Below, one piece after another: positions 39,322 through 51,300 of a stretch of 64,000 bases of DNA. The DNA lies in NCBI GenBank assembly GCA_922989275.2, contig OV277871.1, forward strand, positions 30,266,693 to 30,330,692. The letters are read 5' to 3'. The notes below the pieces were generated by a model that did not search any database, was not told the DNA's origin, and was given only the letters and a program-made list of their open reading frames with translations. The position numbers and the translations under genes were made by a program. This DNA comes from Gari tellinella. Lineage: Eukaryota > Mollusca > Bivalvia > Cardiida > Psammobiidae. Each line of letters begins with the position of its first letter. The first letter of the stretch is position 1.

Positions 39322-42300
39322 GTAAGTGTAACAGTTGCGAAAACGAGATGTTTTCCCGTTTAACCCTTTCCTTCCTGAAACCTCAAATGGACAATTCTAG
39401 TTTTCAATTAAGAATAGTCCATTTTTGACCTTTTAGTGTTGCTTTGTACAATATATGTCAAACTGACTAACAACACTGTATACCCTGATCAGAGGGCTCC
39501 TTAACCGCTGATCAAGGTCTTCACGGTGTGACTAGGACAAGTGTACTCCTCACAGGTACGATGTTTTGCATGACTAGGGTTCAAAGAGTTAAACCATTAC
39601 TTCAAAGATACGCTTTCATTTAACACATTTAATTTATTCCTTCTCTGAAGAAAATAGTCAAATGGTTAAAGTGTGTATCGTAAGAAATATTTTCTATATT
39701 CTAGCGGATGGGAACATAAAGCATGCTGAAAGTAAAGCAGAATGTGCCTTAAGGCTCAGTTTGCTTTACTTTCAACATGCTTTAAGTGACCATCCATATT
39801 AAAAACTTAAACAGGTTATGAAGTAAAGGATTAAACGCAAACGATACGCAAAACTGACAGTTCTAAGGACTCATTTCAAGTTAATCTGAGTGGCAAACGG
39901 TTCAAAGATTAAGTCTGATCAGACGCCAGGTTACTTTTGTAGGAAATTCTGCAAATAAATCACGGATGACTTTTCAACTATTTTGCCCCAGGGAGTAGCT
40001 GAGCGCAGGCAGGAAGTAAAGCTTAACGCGCCTTTATGCGTATTCTGTTTTAATTTCAAAATGCCTTAACCCATTTGTGCCCAAGATCCCATATATTAGA
40101 CATAGGCAAACAGTGTCAGACGCCGCATTATGCGGTGTCCTGATCAGAGTGTACACTGTTTGCTGATAGGAATTTCAATATAAAACAAAATGAAAATGAA
40201 ATTTTTGACCAGGCATCCCTTTGATAAAAAATGGACGAATCCAATATATAAACATTGAATAATCCACTGGGCATAAATGGGTTAAGTAGCCTTTCGAAAA
40301 AAATTAGTATAGAATGTGCTAATGACTAGACGTGTACCAATCCTACTTTTATCTTTTTTAGGACACCATAGAAAGTGTTGAGGGACAGTCGATATCCGTG
40401 AAAAGACTAATGTTAACAGGCCTCAAAATGACGACACTGTCAGAAAGTCTCATCGACAAGATGTTGTTACTGGAGAAACTAGATCTCGGTGATAACCAGC
40501 TAAACGACACAAGTCTACCAGACTCCTTCAAACTACTGGACAACCTGGTAGAACTGAACCTCAACAATAACAAGTTCACAAAGATACCCTCGGGTGTTCG
40601 TAAACTCCGCAACCTGACTCGGTTAAGTCTCAGTTTCAATAACATTGATAGTTTAAAAGGCACGGACAAACTGAAGAAGATACAAGTGTTAATGCTGGAT
40701 CACAACAAGTTCTCAAATGTCTTCAAAGATGTAAGTCACATGAAGAAACTGGAAAACCTTGACTGCAGTCACAACAATATACGAGAGGTGGGCATAGACG
40801 TGCGCAATTTGAAAAACATTAAAGAAATGAACATATCTAATAATAGAATTTCCGTTCTTCCTATTGATGTCTTCCAATTAATTAGACTAGAATCTTTGAA
40901 GGCTAGCCATAACCAAATTTCCAAAATCCCAGTGTTTAACCTAAATCCACAGCACTGCCATTGCCTGGCAGAGATAGACTTGTCCGCGAACTCAATTAGC
41001 AAATTTCCCGGGCACCTACTTGTAATGACAAAAAAGCTTGATTTGTCGACCAATCGCCTCAAGACGCTTGATTGGAATAAAATGAAGAAGATTGAGATGA
41101 AGAGTTCCCCAGAATTGTTCGTCGATGGGAACCCGTTGACCTTTCCCCCGGCGGAAGTGTGTGAGTGTGGTCTAAGATCCATGATGCAGTTCTTCCAGGA
41201 AACGCAGCTGAATGTAAAAGTGCATCAGGGTATAAAAGTAAGTAACGCATACAGGCTCAAGCTCACGGAAATAATATTGTATTAACCCTTTTCCTATCAC
41301 TTTGCTAGTAGCATTTGTAACTATTTATATGAATAGAGAACTTCTAAAATTGAATAATACTGTGAAGAGCCTGAAACCCGGATATGGCCTAAACCGTAGT
41401 AGTTTAATTTCCAGATATGTGTACAGTTATTTATACTCAAACATATTATCTATTAATGAAATACACAGCGTGCTAACAATATCTTGGAAATTGGTTAGAT
41501 AATACTGTGAAGAGCCTGAAACCCGGATATGGCCTAAACCGTATTAGTTTAATTTCCAGATATGTGTACAGTTATTTATACTCAAACATATTATCTATTA
41601 ATGAAATACACAGCGTGCTAACAATATCTTGGAAATTGGTTAGATTGGAAGCAAACATTGCTTATTTAGATCTTTTCCAAAGTAGTGGATATGTCTTTAT
41701 AGATACCGGTATGCATATCTATATTATAATATCAACCCTTTTTGCTATATGGTTTAAGCTCTTGACTATTATTTCAGGCATATTTGGAGACTATCTATAC
41801 ATAATTGTCTTCTTGTACAAGTACAAAATAAAGATTTTAAATACCGGAAAATCACTATTGACCTGATAAAGATTGTTATTTTTGTAATTGGCAGGTGCTT
41901 GTTCTTGGCGCTCATGACAGTGGGAAAACCAGCTTTGTTCAAACCCTAGTCGATGGCCAAGCCAGACTATCACAAGAGATGTACGAAAAATCGGCAGGAA
42001 TTGAGGTCAGCGAGATGACCTTTGACAACAACAACGCAGACGACACGCAAGATAATCAACTACCCGCACAAACTTTGAAAACAGCATCAGCCAAATCTAG
42101 AACTACGCCGAAAACAAGCGCACCAACCAACAACTCTCGTTCTTCCGTATCGGATGCATCGAGCGTCATATCCGATACCCATTCGGAAACAAGCAGTCTT
42201 CCTCCAGTTAAGGCCCTAAATCTGTGCCTATGGGACTTTTGTGGACATACGTTCTATCTGTTTCCACACTATCTGTTCTTCGAGCAACCTGCAATCGCCA

Positions 42301-45300
42301 TTTTGACGTTTAATATGCATAAATACAAGAGTGAGTTATTTGAGGAGATGGTTAGTTCGTGGTTTGATTGGATGATTGCTAAGACGAATAAGTTATGTGT
42401 GCTGTTGGTGGGTACTCACGCTGACAAACTGAAAAAGGAAACTATACAGAGTGTCTGTAATGAGGTAAAACGGCAATGTATTTATTTGATTTAATTTTTA
42501 AATGCCTATATTTCTATGTAATATGTTCAATGGCGTATGATAAAAGCTTATTACATAATATACATGTAGTAGTTTAATAGTATGGTTATTATATTACAAA
42601 TGTAGGCCTATTTATATATAAAACACTTTTTTCACAATTTGCAAACCTTCAAAAATGCTTCACAAATTAAATATAGAGGCAAATAATAGCCAAATATGTA
42701 CCAGTAGAAACACTGTTCCAGTTTAAAAAGTTTATTTCATGAAATTAATTGAAATAAATCGTCAAGACTATTCATAAACTAATCATAAAAATCAAACATT
42801 TTGCAGATTACAATTTGAAATACACTTTTTGAGAATCGCTTTCAAAATACAAAATATTGTTAAATAAAATAAACATTCAGAATATGATGACACTATTGTT
42901 ACAGATATCAAATAAACGTTTTACTGTACTTTACTTTGTACTACAGGTCAAGGCCAAACTCCAGGCGCACGCCGAACGACAGCGCCAGCTCGTCCAGAAG
43001 CGGATAGACGTTATAACAGAGAAGCCCCACATCTCTCAGACACTGTCTGCACAGCTAAATGCTTACTCTAGTCTCTTACAGGAGAAATTTGTCGTACAAA
43101 GTGAAGTGATAGTGACAAGTGCCGCCAAGAATATAGGTGAGTTCGATATCAAAGCGAGACATAGAGAAGTTTTCGTATTTGCATTTGTAAAATGTATACT
43201 CCTTTTTACGTGTAGGTCGGGGTAGAAGAAAGCCATGGAAGAAATCTAAACATGCTTAGTTACGGTGATGTTTCTTGAGGATGCAATTATACCGATTATA
43301 CTTTTTAATGCTATGTGCATGATATTGCAACACAATTGTTTTATATTTATTTTAGTATTTTACTTTTTGTTGGTAAATACGTCTTTTCCAGTTTTCCAAT
43401 CTGTCGGAGCTATCTCCTGTTGAAACACCAACTATGAGTATTTTAACGATTTACTCAATGTAGTTTGGAAGACAGATGACCCTAAGGCGCATTCTGCTTT
43501 TCTTACACCCTGCTTTAAGCTAACATCTGCTAGAATTCAGAAACCTTTTCTTATGGTGCATATTCTTGTCTGAAAAGATGAACTATTTACTTCAATGGAA
43601 GAATAAGTTGGTTTAAACTTTTTTTTATTTTATTCAGCAAATATATAAAATAGAAACATACAATAGAAAGAAGGGATTGATACCAAATGCATTAAAGTCT
43701 TATAGGATATCTCTCCCTGACAATAACTTAAAGGCGTAAAGAGGCGCATTCATGCAAAAAATGGGTTAGATCTCAGTAGTCTTAGTTGCAGTCTAATGTG
43801 ACCATGGTTTCTTTGTTGCTACACCCTAGGTTTCGCGACCGTACGGGCTTCCATAGAACTACTGTGCAATGACTCAAAGCAGTTTCCTAACGTCCTACGG
43901 ACGATACCAACATTCTGGCTGGACGTGGAAACATACACGGAAGAGAAGGGCAACTCTATGGTGGTGCCGGTGGTCAAATATGAAGAGTTCAAGGATGAAG
44001 TGTCGGCCAAGTTTGGCATGAAACATCTGCTCAACAAGATACTGCAATACTTGCATGAGACTGGAAAGGTAGCTTCAGTGTTCCCTCTCTACAACGACAC
44101 CTAATGGGAGACACGAATTGTGTGCTTTGTTCGGAGGGAGTCGTTATAGGGTGGGAAAATGGTTTACATTTGAAAACAGCTTGAATCCAGATCAGACGCC
44201 GCGTAAAGCAGCGTCTGATCTGGATTTAAGCTGTTTGTCACTCGTCGTTAATTTATTTTCTGTCAAAATGTCAAATATGTTACTTTGAAAAAACAGCAGA
44301 CGACAACTTTAAGCAGACGATATTAACGCATTAAAAGCGTTAGACATAATTGAACTGTTTAGGGAGCTGTGGCAAGAGTCGTTGAAAGGAGGGTGTCGTT
44401 GATGGGAGGGCCGTTGTACAGAGGGAACACTGTATAATGAATCTCGTTTACTGTCTGATTTCTTTCTTTATAGATCTACGTGTACCTAAATTTCGTTTTA
44501 TCAGGTCTATTTTGCTACATATTAATTAGAAAGAGTGAATATTTTATGTTATATTCAGTATTCCGTTTATATCAAATTTCGTTATAATGGAGCGTCACTG
44601 TAAATGTATACTTATGCGATGATCTCAGGCCCGTTTCATAAACATTCGTACGACAAATGTTGTCTTAAGTCAGATTATAAAAGTCTCAATTCTTACTTAT
44701 TTCTCCATCTAATCCTGTCTTGTGACATCTCTTTGGAATCGCCTTGAATAGGCTATTCCAAAGAGATGTCACAAGACAGGATTAGATAGAGAAATAAGAG
44801 ATTAAATGTATTTTAAAGTTTTGAATTGCGACAACATGCTTACCTACATGTATTCAAATCTGAGTGTAAAACAGCATGCGGTTTGACCAGAAGGGAGGCC
44901 TGGGTTTAGAGGTTTGAGGTTGATTGGTTAATGGTTAATAATGAGGATATGAGTGCGAATTTTGTGTTGATTTCTGCAGATAATGTGGTTTGCAAACCAC
45001 TCCATGCTTAAGAACTATGTGATCCTGCGACCGGCGTGGTTTTTCGATGTTTTCCGGGCGATATTCCGACACGATCTTAAGGAGAAACTGGACATTGAGG
45101 TAGAAGACAGCTTCAGAACTATAGGTAAATATTCACGTCACGTACACTGTAAAGGTTAACCCATTCGCGCCCAGTGGGTTCTTCCATACTTATGTATTGG
45201 ATTAGTACATATTTTGATCTAAAGGGCGCATTGTCTACACTTTACTTTTCGTTTAGTTATATAATGTACATTTATATTGAAATTCCTATCAGCGAACAGT

Positions 45301-48300
45301 GTAGACTCTGATTAGAAGCCGCATCATGCGGCTTCTAATCAGAGTCTTCACTGTTTGCATTTGTCCTATAAATATAGAACCGTGGGCACATATATACATT
45401 GGTTAAATATGCACATACAGTCAGGCTTCTTGCGTTAATGAAACACTTTCTAAACCCTTTGCTCCATAATTCTTTATAATTTGAGAGCTATATCAAATAT
45501 CATATCATATACATGTATTTTACATACATGCATTGTAGTTGTAATACTGACTTAGCGTATTTTCGTGTATATAACTGGGATTTATGGTATTTTAACTTCT
45601 CAATAACTTGTGAATGAAAACTAAGTACCAAGTTGCTTTGCTTGTACAGTTTATATATATGTATACAATCTGTATATCACATCATATGATAACCGGTATA
45701 TACATTGGATAAAACATTTTCCATTTCCATTTAAACGAAATTGAATGTAAAGGCAATGCAATAAAACGTAGAAATTGCAGTTTGAAAGAAGAAGAGAAAA
45801 GAACAATAAAAAACTGTTGACACTTTATTATGATATGAGAGGCAAACAGTTTGGAGCCTGGTCCAATCTGTTTGCATATGACAGAATGGTTTAAAAACAA
45901 CCACGTTTATTACGAAAGAAAAACGTATTATCCATTGTATTTGTATGCTTCTGATGTATCTTAATTATGTAACTAGGTACATACTATGTTTGTTCACATA
46001 AACACATTTAGCTTGATTTATATTATATATCTTATAACAAATTACAATAAAATGACTCTATGCAAACATGGACAACTTACAATACTAAAATTCAAATGCA
46101 TTGGATAGACAACCTTATTGAACAGCTGAAAAGTTTTAGTATTTTAGTATATAACCCCTTCTGTGACAAGATCGACAACACTAGCCTACGCAAACAGTTT
46201 GGAACCAGGGGCCCGTTTTACTAAACAACTTACGCAAAATTGTTGCGTAAGTCAAAATCGTTTAACTCTTATTTTTCGATCACAAACGTTTGCAAACAGC
46301 AAAAAGCCAGATCAGAGGACGCGCTTAAAGCGCGTCCTCTGATCTGGCTATTTGCTGTTTGTAGCAAGTGATAATAAAAAATATAAGTTAAAATTTTAAA
46401 TTTTGACTTACCCAAAAAATTTGCGTAAGTAGTTTAGTAAAACGGGCCCCAGGAATGATGTGGCATAACGCGGCGTCTTATATAAAGCAGGCGCCTGTCT
46501 TACGAAACGGCGTACGACAAAAACGGTCGTTAGTCAAAACTTTAAAAGACAGCTAATTTTTTATTTATCCATCTAATTCTGTCTTGTGACATCTCTTTGG
46601 AATAGCCTTTTCAAGACAATTCCAAAGAGATGTCACAAGACAGGATTTAGATAAATAAATAAAAATTGAGAGTTTTAAAATCGGACTTACGATAATATTT
46701 GTCGTACGATGTTTCATAAGACGGATGCCAGGATCCAAATCGTCTGACAGTCATAGCAATGTTTTTTAAGCAAAACCACATACATTCTGTACTCTACAAA
46801 TGAAAGCAGACACTATATTTGCGAGCAGACGATTTTATGATAGAGAACGTTTTAATCGGGTAATGACGTCATAATAGCGGTGAAATGTTTTAACATTCAA
46901 ACTATGATGATTTAATATATAATAATTTCAGCTTTCGAGGACAACACAGGTATAGCTATTGCACGCTCTAACATTGAGCTTTATGCACGAAAGTGATTTT
47001 CAACAAAGACTTTATTGACTGTTTTAGCTCACCTGGCACAAAGTGCAAAGGTGAGCTACTGTGATCGCACTGTGTCCGTCGTCACAATAAATTCTCTACC
47101 TCATAAAACATGAACACCAGTGAACGGGTTGGTTAGGGGTGGGGCACGTTTACCTATGATGGCTTATAGAGAAAGGTTTAAAATCTTCTTTGAAATTACT
47201 GATCAAAATTGATTTTTCACACAAATGATCCATTGGTGACCCTCTACGTTGTGTACCATATTTTTGCAAATATTTTTTCTAGCTTTAAAACATGATCGCC
47301 AGTGGAAGGTTATGGTTTTCCTTACATGGCTAAACTGAAACTAAATACAAATTTCCAAACTCATTTGCCCAATTTTAATGCCTCCACGACCGTAAACATC
47401 GGTACCAGGTGAGCGATTTGGGCCACCATGGCCCTCTTGATATATGTCATTGTTTGGTTAGCACAAATTTTAGATTTTTTATGATTGGTATAGGATGTTT
47501 TTCTCAAATTTTATGACGGATTAGATTTTACTTTCAGTCAGAAACCCGTGTAGATAGCACATTAGGGGTTTGTTGGTTTTTCAGACCCTTGCTAATGTAT
47601 AGGATTCAGACTTTTGTTTGATTCTGTTTTTGATTGAGCTTCATTTAATTTCAACAAGAGGACCTCGAAGTTACAATGGAGAAGAAACTATTCTTAACCC
47701 TTATCCTGCTGGTCGCGACTTCACTGGTTTTTGCAAACAGTTTGGATCCAGATCAGACGCCGCGTAGCGCGGCGTCTGATCTGAATCCCAACTGTTTGAC
47801 ACTCGTCTTTAGGATTCTTTAATTAAATAATGTATAAATCTAAATTTAACAAACTTTGCAGACGACAATTTCAAAGCAGACGACGTTGCAGCAGGATAAG
47901 GGTTAAAAAAAAACACACAATCGCGTTTTTGTGCATTCTACTGCATTTATTTCGTGCGTCATTCGTTAAAACGGAAAAGAATACCAGCTTCTCCATTGTA
48001 GTTAATCATTACTATATGTTGTTAAGACCCTTGACCCATTACCATGCTTCTAGTTTGAAGACATGTCGCCGCTTAAATCAGGTTGAAAGTAAAGCAGAGT
48101 ACGCATTAGGACTCATTCTGCTTTACTTTTAGCACGCTGTAAGCTACAATCTGATAGAATATAGATACTATTTATAATGGTACTTGTTTATGCCTGTATA
48201 TATTGGATCTCTTTTCTTCAGTGGAGGACTAAATCAAATGCGATAATAGACGCTTCTGTTGGAAAAGGGTTAATGATTTCTTTTAACCAGAATGCCATGT

Positions 48301-51300
48301 AGCTAGTAAACCCATGGGTTCTTATTTTAGCTGTTTTATTGTTCGATCGGAACCTATTAGTTGATTTAACACAATTATGTTATTTTTACTTTATACCATA
48401 ATCTCTGAGCTAAAGAGTCTACTCCCTAGCTTGGGAGTCCGGTATTGGACACATTTATTGCTATCGCTATGCTATCTATAGAAAACACAGAGAGTTCAGT
48501 GCGTAGGATTTAACAATAGCAATATTAAATGTTGGTTTTGGAACATTTTAAATAGGGTTAAGGTATTTTGTATATTCTAGGACCATACGTCATTTAATGT
48601 TCACAAAACTATCTAAAAGATAGACGACGATACTTGTTTATTTCTTTCTTTAGATACTCTATGGTTGGGATAGGAAACTTTTTTGCTTCACTTTTTTTGG
48701 TCGAAGAAAGTTTTGTTTTAGATTTATTATGAGGAAAGAACCATTGTTAGTAATTATGTTATAGATCCCTTTTCTTTGTTAGAGACCTAATATATTAGGT
48801 AAACGTTTTGACAAATGGTGATGGTATTGAAGGGTTATTTCCGCATTTCTTGAAACAAAGTTTTACATTCGGTTTGTTGAATAATACAAGCCAGTTACAT
48901 TGCTTTTAAAACGGACTGGCTTTATGTATAATAGTTCACCCTTTCACTGCCAGTCGCACCAAAAGGCCAGGGGCCCGTTTTACTAAACTACTTACGCAAA
49001 AATTTTGCGTAAGTCAAAATCTTAAATTTTAATTTATATTTTTTATTATCACTTGCTACAAACAGCAAATAGCAAGATCAGAGGACGCGCTTTTAGCGCG
49101 TCCTCTGATCTGGCTATTTGCTGTTTGCAAACGTTTATGATCGAAAAATAAGAGTTAAACGATTTTGACTTACGCAAAAATTTTGCGTAAGTTGTTTAGT
49201 AAAACGGGCCCCTGGCGTATAAATTTACAAACAGCTTGACACTCTTTTCGCGAGTTTGTCAATCATACTACCTTAAATCTAACTTTGAAACGATGTTGCA
49301 GACAACACTGTCGAAGCAGGCGAACTTATGGTGATGAAGGAATCAAAAACCTCACGAAGATTTGACCGAGAAAGGGTTAATGGTGTTTTAGTTTATTTCA
49401 ACAAACTCAAAGTTCACCAATATGTCCATGTATACCAAAACCCAGTGTAGATCTTTTACGAAATAAAAGACATTAAGTCTTGATTTCGTAAAATGATAGT
49501 TGATAATTTTGTGGTGCTATTACTTCTTGCTGCACTGTAGAAGACAAGAATATTTCCCGTTTAAGCAAAAATAAGTGCAAACTATGAAACGCAATGCAAA
49601 ATAAGATGTATGAAATGAAACCCTTTTTCTATATATTCTGTCGATTAATGTTTATCTTAGTGACCTGATCATATATTGGGTTACCCGGTGTTTAAGCTTG
49701 CTCTAAAATATTTGCAATGATCTAAACTGTTTAAGCACAAAGTGGTTAATCATTAAAGTATAACATCCTTTCCTCTTCGGGAGCGCGTCTTACGAAACGT
49801 CGTACGACAAATATTGTCGTAAGTTAGATTCTAAAATTCTATTTGTTTCTCCATCTAATATTGTCTTGAAAAGACGATTCCAAAGAGATGTCACAAGACA
49901 TGATGGGATGGTGAAATAAAAACTCTGATGTTTTTTAAAGTATTGACCTATGCCTATTTCTGTCGTACGACGTTTAATAAGACGGGTCCCTGTGCAATAT
50001 CTTAACAATGAATAATAAAACAATCCATAAACATCACTAGGCATAAGGTTATAAAGCATTTGAGATGAGTCTAAAATCAGTTTCAAGAATTTGTTATGTT
50101 AAAAAAGCTCAAATTTGACATATCAAAGGCTTGAGAAGGATGTCAGACTTACTTCGAAATCTTTATGACCAATTGAACTGTTTTGTCTTCTGACAGAACC
50201 GCATGCTACAGCGAACCATTATTTAACAATATAAATCAGTTTCGTTTGTTTTTACTAATATAACAATAATTATTAGATTAAAAAGGTCGGCAGGACCCTA
50301 ATCTTTGCCACACATTTTCAGAATTGAAAGGTGTTTAAAGTGTTGATAATTCCCCCCTTTGATCGGTTCCATGCTAACCTACAGGCGCTCTTGGTGCGAG
50401 CTGCTGTTTTGCAAGCACTTTTAATATACCAGCTTGTCTTTGATTATTTTGAAGCAACATGCTTTTAATTCCAATAGATAGATATAGGGTCAGTCAAGTT
50501 AATGATGGTATTCTTCGCCTGACTTGATTTGATAGAGGTTTTGAACACATTTACCAGTTATACTATTGAATATAGTGGATAATTATTTTATTACGTCTCA
50601 AATAAACATAAAATCAGTACAATAAATTGTACAAAATGGCATGTTCTTGAATATATTGGCGATCTTTGTTTATCTGTGTGGCAGGCAGTATGTAGCCTAA
50701 GTAGATGTCGGGTATAAAGTATATGTTGTGAGTTAGCAGCACAAACCCATTACAACACTTCATTTCTTTGTAGAAACTTTCATCGACATTGCAGAAGCGA
50801 ATGGTGAGACAACATGCTGAGTTTCGCATGTTACGCGCGTGTTTTACCCGTGCACGTTCCCGCTCAATTTGAAATTGTTTATGTCGCTTTATGTTCAAAC
50901 GAAAAAACACTGCTGCACCTTTGTAACACTTCGTGTTTTCTGTCAAATTAAAGTTATTTTACATTAAAGATAAAACTATCCCAAAAGCTAAAGTTGCTCT
51001 CATCTAATAGTTCGACTTTTTTGTGGCCTTTATCAAAGAAACCCAATCCTGAATACGCGTCACATTTTGTGTCATGCATTCAGCTATAAAATCAGAGGGT
51101 ACTATTCTCTTTGACTTTATGACTCAGGGCTGCCATTTCTTCAGATCTTTCCTAAGTATTCGGATTTTTTTTTCCTAGCAGATCTGTTCTGTTCTTAAAA
51201 CAGGTTGAAAGTAAAGCAGAATGCGCCTTCAGGCGCATTCTACTTTACTTTCAACCAGATTTAAGCAGTCACATGTCTTCAAAACAAAAAACAGACTATA

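Larger units (their letters stand above)
39329..39990. mobile_element. family D element 8 bp after the exon 1 donor, split by two TTAA elements
   Basis: D begins TA-ACAG at 39329 and reads to TTTTCCCGTTTAA. An H element (39360-39592) and a B element (about 39589-39836) then follow with TTAA at each junction. D resumes with ACGCAAACGATACGC and a damaged hairpin arm. Confidence 0.7.
46185..46760. mobile_element. core-1 element interrupted by family F and family E elements
   Basis: The host core arm GCAAACAGTTTGGAACC stops at F (46208-46450). The host then continues as AACGCGGCGTCTTA, E follows (about 46490-46735), and the host arm GGATCCAAATCGTCTGAC closes. Confidence 0.6.

Noticed and set aside
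40769..41182. 137-codon minus-strand frame opposite the LRR exon
   Set aside because: A shadow of the LRR coding sequence.
47025..47443. Protein-coding exon
   Set aside because: Stops occur in all frames, and the ends match a dispersed non-coding repeat.
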